DNA from: Candidatus Roseilinea sp.
GTDB taxonomy: Bacteria; Chloroflexota; Anaerolineae; J036; Brachytrichaceae
Direction: 5' to 3'
Assembly: GCA_026003755.1 (NCBI GenBank)
Contig: BPHV01000001.1
Location: 1,276,393-1,340,392 of the forward strand
Length of the DNA: 64,000 bases
A program made the translations under genes and the position numbers. Numbering within the stretch: position 1 is the first letter of the stretch; every line of letters starts with the position of its first letter. The notes below the pieces were generated by a model, which saw only the letters and a list, made by a program, of their open reading frames with translations, was not told the origin of the DNA and searched no databases. This document shows positions 27,040 to 34,734 of the stretch, one piece after another.

Positions 27040-27915
27040 ATGTTCCGCCTACGACGTTCGCTCCTGTTCATGCCCGGCGACAGCTTGCGCAAGATCGAGA
27101 AAGCTCAACAGCTCGATGCCGACAGCATCGTGATGGACCTGGAAGATGCCGTCGCGCCCGCCAACAAGGCGATGGCGCGCCGCACGACGCGCGAAGCGCT
27201 CCAGACGATGAACTTCGGCTGCCGCGAACGGCTGGTGCGCACCAACGCCTGGCAGACGCCGTTCTTCGCCGACGACGTGGCCGAGACCATCCTGGGCCGG
27301 CCGGATGGCTACGTCATTCCCAAGGTCAACAGCGCCGAAGACCTAGCCGCCGCGCGCGACTTGATCGCAGCGCAGGCGGGACGACACGGGATCGAGGCCG
27401 GCGCCATCGCGCTCCTGGCCATCGTCGAAACGGCCCAGGGCGTGTTGAACCTGCACGAGATCGCCCGGCTCGGCCCGCCGCTGCAAGCGTTGATCTTCGG
27501 CGCCGATGACCTGGCGGCCGATATCGGCGCCGTGCGCACGCCGTCAAGCATCGAGGTGCTCTACGCGCGTAGCGCAGTGGTCATCGCCGCCGCCGCCTAT
27601 AAGCTGCAGGCGATTGACATCGTGTTCTTCGACCTGAACGATTTGTCCGGCTTGGAGGAAGAGTGCCGCTTTGGACGGCAACTGGGCTACACCGGCAAGA
27701 TGGTCATCCACCCCCGGCAGTTGAGCGTAGTCAACCGCGCCTTCGCACCGTCGCCGGAGGAGATCGCTCGCGCACAACGCATCGTGCAAGCCGCCCACGC
27801 GCAGGCCAACGCCGGCCTGGGCGCGTTCGCCCTGGAAGGGCGCATGGTGGACGGGCCAATCATCAAGCAAGCCGAGAACGTACTGGCCCGCGCGCGAGCC
27901 GCGGGGTTACTCTAG
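27040..27915 (+). CDS. HpcH/HpaI aldolase / CitE-family CoA ester lyase
   Basis: Mg-dependent C-C lyase of 291 residues. The N-terminus RRSLLFMPGDSLRKIEKAQQ and VMDLEDAVAP are the family signature; LAIVETAQGVLNLHEIA holds the metal-binding Glu and FGADDLAADIG the second acidic ligand. GKMVIHPRQLSVVNRAFAPS is the conserved C-terminal part that brings the catalytic Asp/Arg lid. It may cleave malyl-CoA, beta-methylmalyl-CoA or citramalyl-CoA. Its partner MaoC gene suggests the first two. Convergent with the cytochrome oxidase subunit IV gene, only 14 bp apart. Confidence 0.9.
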   Translation: MFRLRRSLLFMPGDSLRKIEKAQQLDADSIVMDLEDAVAPANKAMARRTTREALQTMNFGCRERLVRTNAWQTPFFADDVAETILGRPDGYVIPKVNSAEDLAAARDLIAAQAGRHGIEAGAIALLAIVETAQGVLNLHEIARLGPPLQALIFGADDLAADIGAVRTPSSIEVLYARSAVVIAAAAYKLQAIDIVFFDLNDLSGLEEECRFGRQLGYTGKMVIHPRQLSVVNRAFAPSPEEIARAQRIVQAAHAQANAGLGAFALEGRMVDGPIIKQAENVLARARAAGLL

Positions 27916-27929
27916 CGCCCTCGCCTCGG

Positions 27930-28220
27930 TCAAACCGCGAGCGTAAAGATGAGGAAGACGGCGAACAGCGCCGGCGTGATGAAGATGGCCGTGTAAATCC
28001 ACTTCTCGTAACGCAGGTGCATGTAATACGCTGCAACCAGGCCGGCCTTCACAAACGCAATCGCCAGCAAGATCGGCACGATCACGTTTTGCGGCAAGTG
28101 GAACAGCGTGACGACGACTTCCAGGATGGTGGCGATCGTCAAGATGCCGAAGACCAGGACAGGGTTCGTGTGCTTGCGATGCGCGCCGGAGTGGCCGTGT
28201 GGAGCAGGAGCATTCGCCAT
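27930..28220 (-). CDS. Cytochrome c oxidase subunit IV (prokaryotic type)
   Basis: Small membrane protein of 96 residues with three hydrophobic spans (VLVFGILTIATILEVVVTLF, VPILLAIAFVKAGLVAAYYM, IYTAIFITPALFAVFLIFTL). The middle span with AFVKAGLVAAYYMHLRYEK is the signature of bacterial COX4_pro subunits. The N-terminus is His-rich. It follows subunit III by 9 bp on the same strand and probably stabilises the oxidase. Subunits I and II are not in the window. Confidence 0.9.
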   Translation of the reverse strand: MANAPAPHGHSGAHRKHTNPVLVFGILTIATILEVVVTLFHLPQNVIVPILLAIAFVKAGLVAAYYMHLRYEKWIYTAIFITPALFAVFLIFTLAV

Positions 28221-28229
28221 AGGAACCCC

Positions 28230-28838
28230 TCAATTAGTCAGATAGACCACGGTGAAAATAATGACCCAGATCAGGTCTACGAAGTGCCAATACAAGCCGA
28301 AGATCTCGACGGTGGTGTAGTTGTAGGATGAGAACGTGCCGCGCCGGGCGACGAGCAAAGTCATCAGGCACCAAAGCACGCCGACGAACACGTGCAACCC
28401 GTGAATGCCGGTGAGGGTGAAGAAGGCCGTTCCGAACGGATCGGCGAACGAGTGACCTTCCTCGAAGATCAGCAGTGAGTACTCGATGGCCTGGCCGCCC
28501 AGGAACATTGCGCCCAAGATCGCCGTCAGGATGAGGTAACGCTGCAGCTTGCGCAGGTGATCAACGCGAATCGCTTCGATGCCGAGCACCACCATCAAGC
28601 TGCTGGCCAGCAAAATAAAGGTGTTGACGCTGACGAGCGCCAAGCTAAACGCATTCGGCTCCCACCACTCCAGGCCGTTCTGGAAGGCGTTCCGGCGGGT
28701 AAGGACAAATGCGCCGATCAAGCCTGCGAAGATCAGCAGCTCAGAGCTCAGGAAGAGCCACATGCCGAACTTGCGGTTCTCGTTGGCATGCGCGGCTTCT
28801 GCGCTAATCGGCCGCGGCGCGACGGTTGTTTGACTCAT
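28230..28838 (-). CDS. ctaE: Cytochrome c oxidase subunit III
   Basis: Membrane subunit of a heme-copper oxidase, 202 residues, with five spans rather than the seven of mitochondrial forms. Motifs include KFGMWLFLSSELLIFAGLIG, the conserved Glu in GQAIEYSLLIFEEG, FFTLTGIHGLHVFVGVLW and WHFVDLIWVIIFTVVYL, all typical. The frame is open to 28886; ATG at 28838 (MSQTTVAPRPISA) is chosen and lies 8 nt after TAAAAT. It forms an operon with subunit IV. Subunits I, II and assembly factors must lie elsewhere. Confidence 0.94.
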   Translation of the reverse strand: MSQTTVAPRPISAEAAHANENRKFGMWLFLSSELLIFAGLIGAFVLTRRNAFQNGLEWWEPNAFSLALVSVNTFILLASSLMVVLGIEAIRVDHLRKLQRYLILTAILGAMFLGGQAIEYSLLIFEEGHSFADPFGTAFFTLTGIHGLHVFVGVLWCLMTLLVARRGTFSSYNYTTVEIFGLYWHFVDLIWVIIFTVVYLTN

Positions 28839-28846
28839 GGTCCGAG

Positions 28847-28852
28847 ATTTTA
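28847..28852 (-). promoter_or_regulatory. -10 box of the cytochrome oxidase III-IV operon, leaderless spacing
   Basis: TAAAAT on the minus strand ends 8 nt before the ATG at 28838. There is no Shine-Dalgarno in the intervening CTCGGACC. Confidence 0.55.
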
Positions 28853-28943
28853 TCAACGCTGTCGGCGGAGGTGGGTTACAATCCATTTAGAACAGAAGTT
28901 CGACCAACTATCATCCTGCCTCTGCCTTTCAATTGGAGTTGTC

Positions 28944-29756
28944 ATGCGAGAGATCATCGTCGCCGTCGTCCAAATGGATACCAAGCTGGGCGAACCCGAA
29001 GCGAATTTGGCCAAGATGTCCGACTTCGTGCGCAAGATCAGCAGCGCACAGAAGGTGGATGTGATCGTCTTCCCCGAGCTGGCCACGACCGGCTATGAGT
29101 GCGGCGTCAAGTTCACGCAGCTCGCCCAGCGCGTGCCCGGCCCTTCCACCAACGTCATGGCCCAGCGCGCGAACGAACAGGGCGTGCACATCGCCTTTGG
29201 GATGGCCAGCAAAGAGCGCGTCGAGAGCATCCTGTTCAACTCCGCTGTGCTCATCGGGCCGGAAGGGGACGTGGTGACGCAGTATCGCAAGATCCACCTC
29301 AAAGGCGAAGAGCAGATGCTGTTCCGCCCCGGCTTTCGCCTGGAGGTCGCCGAGATCGCCGCAGGCGCCGTCGGTCTACAAGTCGGATGGGATGTATTCT
29401 TCCCAGAAGGGACGCGCGCGCTGTGCTTGGACGGCGCCGAAGTGATCCTGGTAAGCGCCGCCTGGGACAATGCACGGGCCGAGGAATGGCGCACGTTCAT
29501 ATCGGCCCGCGCCGCCGAGAACGCCTGCTTCGTGTGCGCGGCCAATCGCGTCGGCGAGGAACCGGCCACCACCTTTGCGGGCGAAAGCATGATCGTCGGC
29601 CCGCGCGGTCAGGTGATCGTAGACCTGGATGAGACGACGGAAGGCTACATCGTCGCCAAGCTCAACCTGGACGAATCGCGCCGCATCCGCGAAGAGACGC
29701 AGATCTTCCAGACGCGCCAGCCGCTCAGCTACCGCGCCGTGGTGCGCAAATACTAG
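28944..29756 (+). CDS. Carbon-nitrogen hydrolase (nitrilase superfamily) homologue lacking the catalytic Cys
   Basis: A 270-residue protein with the alpha-beta-beta-alpha nitrilase fold. The catalytic Glu is present in FPELATTGYE (E45) and the Lys in YRKIHLKGEEQM (K116). The third residue of the triad, normally Cys in an ICYDxxFPE motif, is Gly148 in LQVGWDVFFPEGTRAL, encoded by GGA. The rest of the family pattern (DGAEVILVSAAW, CAANRVG) is intact and the frame is clean, so this looks like a genuine substitution. It may bind rather than hydrolyse its ligand, or have another activity. ATG at 28944 has GGAG upstream; a TTACAAT lies about 70 nt further up. Confidence 0.88.
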   Translation: MREIIVAVVQMDTKLGEPEANLAKMSDFVRKISSAQKVDVIVFPELATTGYECGVKFTQLAQRVPGPSTNVMAQRANEQGVHIAFGMASKERVESILFNSAVLIGPEGDVVTQYRKIHLKGEEQMLFRPGFRLEVAEIAAGAVGLQVGWDVFFPEGTRALCLDGAEVILVSAAWDNARAEEWRTFISARAAENACFVCAANRVGEEPATTFAGESMIVGPRGQVIVDLDETTEGYIVAKLNLDESRRIREETQIFQTRQPLSYRAVVRKY

Positions 29757-29763
29757 CGCGCCG

Positions 29764-29791
29764 CGCAGAGACACCAGGCGACGTCTCTGCG
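29764..29791. terminator. Hairpin between convergent nitrilase and Gfo/Idh genes
   Basis: CGCAGAGAC (29764-29772) and GTCTCTGCG (29783-29791) form a 9-bp stem with a 10-nt loop. There is no T tract, so terminator strength is uncertain, but the position between two convergent stops supports the role. Confidence 0.55.
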
Positions 29792-29825
29792 GACATCGCC
29801 TTACGCCCTTCACGGCTTTCGCAGG

Positions 29826-30824
29826 TCAAACCGCTACGACCGCCCCACCCTGCCGGGCGCTCTTCTTGATGGCGTCCCAGAGCTGGATCATGCGCAAGCC
29901 GTTCTCCGCCGGGCTAGGGTTTTCGATCTCACCGTTGCGCACCTTGACGAAGGTCTCCCAGACGCCCAGACTCGGCGGCAACTCGACCGGCTTAAGCTCC
30001 GGCTCGCCCTTCATCTGCAAGTTAAAGTAATCGCCCCACACGCCCACTTGTATCAGGCCGTTCTCACAGAACAGCTTGACGTCGGAGTTGGTGACTGGCG
30101 ATGCGCCACAACCATTGATCGTCACAAGCGTGCCGGAGCGGGTGCGGGCAATTGCGACGGTCAGAATGTCCACTCGGGTGTTGCGCTTGTCGATGAACGC
30201 GGCGACTTGGCTGAACGGCTCGCCCAGCAGGTCGGCTACGGTGTTGAGCAGATGCGCGCCGGTGTCGAACATGAAGCCGCCGCCGGAGATCTTCGGATCC
30301 TGCCGCCACAGGCCTCGGGTGCCCTGCTCCCAGCTCTGCCAGACGTTCGCGCTAACGGTCAACACCGCGCCCATCTGGCCGGAGCGCAACATCGCGGCCG
30401 CCTGGCGAATGGAAGGCGACATGCTGCCGTTGAACGCGACGGCCAGCAGCCGCTTGGTCTTGTCGCGCACTCGGATCAGCCGCTTGGCTTCTGAGGTGTT
30501 CATCACCATCGGCTTTTCCACCAACACATCCTTGCCGGCCTCCAGCAGTGCTTTGGCTTGCGAGAAGTGTTGGTTGTGGGGAGTGACGATGAACGCTGCA
30601 TCAATGCGCTTGCCGTACTTCTGCAAAAACTTGTCGAAGTCAGGCTCGCAAGGGGGCACGGGCTGGCCGGCCTGCTCGAACAACTCGGCCGCCTTTGCAT
30701 AGTTGTCCTTGTTCGGCTCACACAGCGCCGTGATCTGGGTCGTATCGGTCTGCTTGAGGATTTGTCGAATATGGTAACGGGCCATGCCGCCCACGCCGAT
30801 CATGCCAAGTCGAACGATGGTCAT
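29826..30824 (-). CDS. Gfo/Idh/MocA-family oxidoreductase
   Basis: NAD(P)-dependent sugar or inositol dehydrogenase homologue of 332 residues. The Rossmann motif is VRLGMIGVGGMARYHIRQI, followed by ALCEPNKDN and AFIVTPHNQHFSQAKALLEA; the family motif EKPMVMNTSEAKRL carries the catalytic Lys region. The C-terminal domain has GGGFMFDTGAHLLNTVADLL with the conserved Asp and His. Substrate unknown. ATG at 30824 is chosen; the open frame extends to 30902. It follows dtd by 81 bp on the same strand. Confidence 0.9.
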   Translation of the reverse strand: MTIVRLGMIGVGGMARYHIRQILKQTDTTQITALCEPNKDNYAKAAELFEQAGQPVPPCEPDFDKFLQKYGKRIDAAFIVTPHNQHFSQAKALLEAGKDVLVEKPMVMNTSEAKRLIRVRDKTKRLLAVAFNGSMSPSIRQAAAMLRSGQMGAVLTVSANVWQSWEQGTRGLWRQDPKISGGGFMFDTGAHLLNTVADLLGEPFSQVAAFIDKRNTRVDILTVAIARTRSGTLVTINGCGASPVTNSDVKLFCENGLIQVGVWGDYFNLQMKGEPELKPVELPPSLGVWETFVKVRNGEIENPSPAENGLRMIQLWDAIKKSARQGGAVVAV

Positions 30825-30905
30825 AGGTCGTCGTTGTCCTTTGATCGCGATGAGAAGATGGGGATATGAATCAGAGTGTAGCAAAAGGCAGCCCGTGTGC
30901 AACGC

Positions 30906-31367
30906 TTATGCGCTGCGGGGCGCGGGCGTGTCCAGGATGAGCGTGACCGGCCCGTCGTTTGCCAACTCGACCAGCATATCGGCGCCGAATACGCCTTGTT
31001 CAACCGGCACACCGTGCGCGCGCAGGGCATCGCACAAATAGGCGATAAGCGGCGCAGCGACCTCAGGCCGCGCCGCCCGCGTGAAATCCGGCCGACGTCC
31101 TTTACGCGCATCGCCGAAGAGCGTGAACTGGCTGACAACCAGCGCAGCGCCGCCGACCTCCAACAGCGAGCGATCGAAGTGCGACGTGGCATCGAGCGCC
31201 GGGAAGACGCGCAAGCCGGCGATCTTCTTCGCCATCCATTCCGCCGATTCGCGCGTATCGTCATGGGCAACGCCCACCAGCAACACCACGCCGCGCCCAA
31301 TGGCACCAACGACTTGCCCCCCCACCGTGACCGAGGCATGTTTGACGCGCTGCAGGACGACACGCAT
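30906..31367 (-). CDS. dtd: D-aminoacyl-tRNA deacylase
   Basis: Proofreading enzyme of 153 residues that removes D-amino acids, and glycine from tRNA-Ala. Family motifs [20 protein letters not shown] at the start, [20 protein letters not shown] (the SQFTL active-site motif) and [11 protein letters not shown] (the NxGPVT cross-subunit motif) are all present. Length is normal. ATG at 31367 follows a TATCCT box by 8 nt. It is divergent from the inositol monophosphatase gene, 45 bp apart. Confidence 0.95.
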   Translation of the reverse strand: MRVVLQRVKHASVTVGGQVVGAIGRGVVLLVGVAHDDTRESAEWMAKKIAGLRVFPALDATSHFDRSLLEVGGAALVVSQFTLFGDARKGRRPDFTRAARPEVAAPLIAYLCDALRAHGVPVEQGVFGADMLVELANDGPVTLILDTPAPRSA

Positions 31368-31375
31368 AGGCGCAA

Positions 31376-31404
31376 AGGATACACCGGGCGCCGGCGAGTA
31401 GAAT
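31376..31404. promoter_or_regulatory. Compact divergent promoters for dtd and the inositol monophosphatase homologue
   Basis: TATCCT on the minus strand (31376-31381) ends 8 nt before the dtd start; TAGAAT on the plus strand (31399-31404) ends 8 nt before the ATG at 31413. The two start codons are only 45 bp apart, so each promoter's upstream region must lie in the coding sequence of the opposite gene. Confidence 0.55.
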
Positions 31405-31412
31405 CGCGTCAC

Positions 31413-32342
31413 ATGATGAACCCGTCACCGCTTCGCCACACCACTTCACCCGCGATCGCCGCGCGCGACCTCTCGCTCATCCTCCGCGAGGCAACCACCA
31501 TTGCGCGCGGCGCCGGCGCCATCTTGCGCGAGGGCCTGCGGCAAATCGAAGCGCAGCGCGAAGGCATTGCCGTGCGCTACAAATCGCGCGACACCGATCC
31601 GGTCACCGAATTCGATCACCGCAGCGAAGCCTTCATCGTCGAGGCGCTGCAGAGCGCCTTTCCCGATCATCGCATCGTCGGCGAGGAGGGCGGCGCGTAT
31701 GCGATGCCCATCGAGCACGAAGCACGCAGCAATCCCGACGGCGAACCGCCGGATCGCTCTTCGACTGCTCATGGCCAACTCGAGTGGCAGGTGGATCCGC
31801 TGGATGGGACGGTGAACTTTGCCCATCGCTTCCCCGTGTTCGCGGTATCGCTCGGGCTGCTGGTGAACGGCGTGCCCGCGCTCGGCGTGGTCTACGCGCC
31901 GATGAGCGATGAGTTGTATGCGGCAGCGCATGGATTAGGCGCGACGCTGAACGGCCAGCCGATCCGCGTCTCGGACACTCGCCCCCTCGCCTACGCGCTG
32001 CTCAATACCGGCTTCCCCTACGACCGCCGCGAGAGCGAGGAGAACAACTTCGACTATTTTCTGGCCTTCCAACGCGCCTCCCAGGAGGTGCGGCGCGTTG
32101 GCTCCGCTGCGCTCGACCTGTGCTGGGTCGCCTGCGGACGCATGGATGGCTACTGGGAACTGAAGATTCAGCCGCATGACATCGCGGCTGGCATCGTCAT
32201 CGTGCGCGAAGCCGGCGGCGTGGCGACCGACTTCGACGGCGGCCAGGAGATGTTCGCGCGCCGACACGTGGTCGCCAGCAATGGCCTAATCCACGCCGCG
32301 ATGCTGGACGTCATCCGCGAGACGCGACAAGCGCGAGCGTAA
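31413..32342 (+). CDS. Inositol monophosphatase family protein
   Basis: Li-sensitive, Mg-dependent phosphatase homologue of 309 residues. [11 protein letters not shown] holds the first metal-binding Glu pair. [20 protein letters not shown] is the WxxDPxDGTxNF motif 1 with metal-binding Asp residues, and [24 protein letters not shown] is motif 2 with WE(L)xxxxxDxAAG. Substrates in the family include inositol phosphate, fructose-1,6-bisphosphate and 3'-phosphoadenosine nucleotides; which applies is unclear. An insertion of about 25 residues after the first motif ([20 protein letters not shown]) is unusual. Leaderless-type start at 31413. Confidence 0.92.
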   Translation: MMNPSPLRHTTSPAIAARDLSLILREATTIARGAGAILREGLRQIEAQREGIAVRYKSRDTDPVTEFDHRSEAFIVEALQSAFPDHRIVGEEGGAYAMPIEHEARSNPDGEPPDRSSTAHGQLEWQVDPLDGTVNFAHRFPVFAVSLGLLVNGVPALGVVYAPMSDELYAAAHGLGATLNGQPIRVSDTRPLAYALLNTGFPYDRRESEENNFDYFLAFQRASQEVRRVGSAALDLCWVACGRMDGYWELKIQPHDIAAGIVIVREAGGVATDFDGGQEMFARRHVVASNGLIHAAMLDVIRETRQARA

Positions 32343-32401
32343 GGGCAGCGCATGGGCGCGTTCATGCGCTGCTTATCTTTATCGCTTAGGATTGATCTGC
32401 A

Positions 32402-32959
32402 ATGACCTACGCGACCACCGCGCCGACGGCCGAAGCGCCGGCCGCGTTCGACTGCCCCGGCAACTACCAGGCCGCAGCGCCATCCACGCTGCGCTGCGCC
32501 AAGTGCAACCGGCCGCTGGCCGTCAAGGATGCGCAGCGCACGCCAACCGGCTATGTATGTCCCTACTACGTCAAGGCGCGCATCGCGACGTTCTACACCG
32601 CCGGGCCGAAGCAATACATCCTCGCCGCGCTGATCGCGTTCGTCCTGGGCATCGGCATCGGTTTGGTGCTGCAATTCGTCGGGCGCATCGGCTTCTTTGC
32701 GCTCATCCTCACGATCTTCGTGGGGCCGGCCGCCGGCAGCCTGGTCGCCGAGGCGATCCGGCGCGTGAACGGCAAGGACCGCGGCCAACACATCTGGCTG
32801 GTCGCGGCCATTGCGATGGTGATCGGCGCGGCGTACTTTGCGGTGTTGCCGGCGCTGTTCGCTTTGTTGGCCGGGTCACCCAGCTTCCTCTTCGCCCTGA
32901 TCCCGATCGTCGGGTTAGCCATCGCCGTCACGACGCTGGTTGCGCGCTTGAGGTTCTAG
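32402..32959 (+). CDS. Small membrane protein with N-terminal zinc ribbon-like segment, unknown function
   Basis: A 185-residue protein without a recognised family. Residues 16-55 contain four cysteines (FDCPGNY, LRCAKCNRPLA, YVCPYY) that could bind zinc. After a basic TAGPKQY stretch there are about four membrane spans: YILAALIAFVLGIGIGLVLQ, IGFFALILTIFVGPAAGSLV, WLVAAIAMVIGAAYFAVLPA and FLFALIPIVGLAIAVTTLVA. It starts 59 bp after the phosphatase gene, convergent with acpS. The zinc ribbon plus membrane helices resembles proteins predicted to scaffold membrane processes, but no role is supported. Confidence 0.8.
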   Translation: MTYATTAPTAEAPAAFDCPGNYQAAAPSTLRCAKCNRPLAVKDAQRTPTGYVCPYYVKARIATFYTAGPKQYILAALIAFVLGIGIGLVLQFVGRIGFFALILTIFVGPAAGSLVAEAIRRVNGKDRGQHIWLVAAIAMVIGAAYFAVLPALFALLAGSPSFLFALIPIVGLAIAVTTLVARLRF

Positions 32960-32975
32960 AAACACCGAATGTCGC

Positions 32976-33350
32976 TCACATCGCCACGACGAACGCAATA
33001 GCATATTCCCGCTCGTGCGTGAGGGATAACGCCCATTGCGTCAGGTGGAGCGCGGCGGCAAGGTGCGCCGCGCGGCCATGCAGGCGCACCCCCGGCTTGC
33101 CGCCGTGCCCGTTGATCACCTCTGCGTCATGCCAACCGATGCCGTGCCGCGACAGCGTGCGCATGCCGACCCCCAGCGTTTTCGACACGGCTTCCTTCGC
33201 CGCGAACCGTGCGGCCAACTCTGGGATGCGTCCCCGACAATACGCCAACTCGTGAGGCGTGAACACGCGTCGCAAGAAGCGATCGCCATAGCGCGCCACC
33301 GCTTCTTCGACGCGCGGGATGTGAATGATGTCAACGCCGGTCGTCAGCAT
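32976..33350 (-). CDS. acpS: Holo-[acyl-carrier-protein] synthase
   Basis: Phosphopantetheinyl transferase of 124 residues that activates acyl carrier protein. [21 protein letters not shown] with the metal-binding Asp, [10 protein letters not shown] and [16 protein letters not shown] with the catalytic Glu-Lys pair are diagnostic. The C-terminus [16 protein letters not shown] is also standard. ATG at 33350 is preferred to the longer frame to 33458 because the canonical protein starts there. It lies 22 bp after the second M16 gene on the same strand. Confidence 0.95.
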   Translation of the reverse strand: MLTTGVDIIHIPRVEEAVARYGDRFLRRVFTPHELAYCRGRIPELAARFAAKEAVSKTLGVGMRTLSRHGIGWHDAEVINGHGGKPGVRLHGRAAHLAAALHLTQWALSLTHEREYAIAFVVAM

Positions 33351-33372
33351 ACACGCTGCATCCCGCTGCGCC

Positions 33373-34734
33373 TTACGCTCCGTTTTCGACTTCCGGTCCG
33401 GCCGTCGCCAGGGCGTAGCGATCCGGATCGAGCCAGCGCTGCGCCGCCGCCTGGACATCTGCAGCAGTAATCGCGTACACGCGATCCGGATACTCCAGGA
33501 GCCAGTCCAAACCTCGTCGGAAAAGCACCATGTTGAGAATCTGGCCGGCGATGCCCTCGTTGGTCTCCATCTGTAGCGGCAGCGCGCCCACGAAGTAAGC
33601 TTTGTTGTCGTCCAGCTCGGCCGGCTTCACCTTGTGTTCGCGTATGCGGCGCATCTCGGCGCGCACGATCTCGACCACACGATCCACCGTGCCTGGATTC
33701 ACCTCGGCGTAGACGGTCCATGCCCCCGGCCCCAGCCCGCCCTCGAATCGGCTGCCGATGTGGTAGACCAGCCCTTCTTCCTTGCGTATGCGCTTACCCA
33801 GCCGGCCATACAGGCCGAACTGGCCGAAGATGCTGTTCATCAGGGTGCAGGCCAGCCACTGCGGATCGAGGTGGGACGGTCCGGGGCGGCCGAGGAGCAT
33901 GGCGGTTTGGCTCTTGCCGGGGATGGGTACATGCCTGTGGCGTCGCTCGGCGATTGGCGGCACCTCCAGATTCACGCTGCGCGCCGGCCGCGCCGCTGAC
34001 CAGTCGGCAAAGTGAGCCGTGACCAGGTCGTGCGCTTGCTCAGCCTTTACCGCGCCGACGACCACGATCGCCATACCAGCCGGCGCGTAGAAGGTCGCAT
34101 GAAACTGGCGTACGTCGTCCGGCGTAATCGTTTGCGCCGTCTCCGGGTAGCCGTCTGTGGGATAGTGAAAGGGATGGTGCTCCGGATAGCACAACTCGTT
34201 GAACACCAGGCCGCACATGGCGCTGGTGCTCGTCGCGCGCTCGTGCAGGTCGGTGAGCCATTCGGCGCGCTCCTTAGCCACCTCGGATTCGGGGAAGGTG
34301 GGGCACCGAATGACATCGCTCAACAAATCGAGCATCAGGGGCAAATCCTCGGCCAGGCTTTTGGCGAAGAAGCGGGTCGTGAACATGCCGCTACAAATGC
34401 TGAGGCTGGCACCCACGGCCTCGATCTGCTCGTAGATTTGCGCGTAAGTGCGACGCTGCGTGCCGCGCATCAGGCAATCGGCCACAAAGCCGGCCAAGCC
34501 CGCCTTTGTCGCGCTCGGCTCGTCGAGCGCACCGACCTCCAGATAGCCGTTGACTACGACGGATGGGCTGGAGGGATTCGCGTAGACGTAGAGGTTGACC
34601 CCATTGGCCAGTGAAAAGCAGGCCACATTCCCGCTGTGAGGTAGCGAAGGCAGGCGCGCGCGAGACTCAACCCGCTGGTTGCGCCGCCTCGACCGATGCG
34701 TCACCGTTCTATCAGCCGCTCTATGCGCCGCCAT
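33373..34734 (-). CDS. M16-family peptidase subunit lacking the HxxEH zinc site
   Basis: A 453-residue M16 protein, the partner of the zinc-bearing subunit encoded just upstream. At the position of HxxEH it reads [14 protein letters not shown], so it cannot bind zinc, like the alpha subunit of mitochondrial processing peptidase. The C-terminal M16 domain is intact: [20 protein letters not shown] holds the R..Y substrate-binding region usually supplied by the non-catalytic chain. The first 40 residues are poorly conserved, so translation may start later. The ATG at 34734 overlaps the end of the upstream gene by 14 bp, suggesting equal expression. Confidence 0.92.
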   Translation of the reverse strand: MAAHRAADRTVTHRSRRRNQRVESRARLPSLPHSGNVACFSLANGVNLYVYANPSSPSVVVNGYLEVGALDEPSATKAGLAGFVADCLMRGTQRRTYAQIYEQIEAVGASLSICSGMFTTRFFAKSLAEDLPLMLDLLSDVIRCPTFPESEVAKERAEWLTDLHERATSTSAMCGLVFNELCYPEHHPFHYPTDGYPETAQTITPDDVRQFHATFYAPAGMAIVVVGAVKAEQAHDLVTAHFADWSAARPARSVNLEVPPIAERRHRHVPIPGKSQTAMLLGRPGPSHLDPQWLACTLMNSIFGQFGLYGRLGKRIRKEEGLVYHIGSRFEGGLGPGAWTVYAEVNPGTVDRVVEIVRAEMRRIREHKVKPAELDDNKAYFVGALPLQMETNEGIAGQILNMVLFRRGLDWLLEYPDRVYAITAADVQAAAQRWLDPDRYALATAGPEVENGA

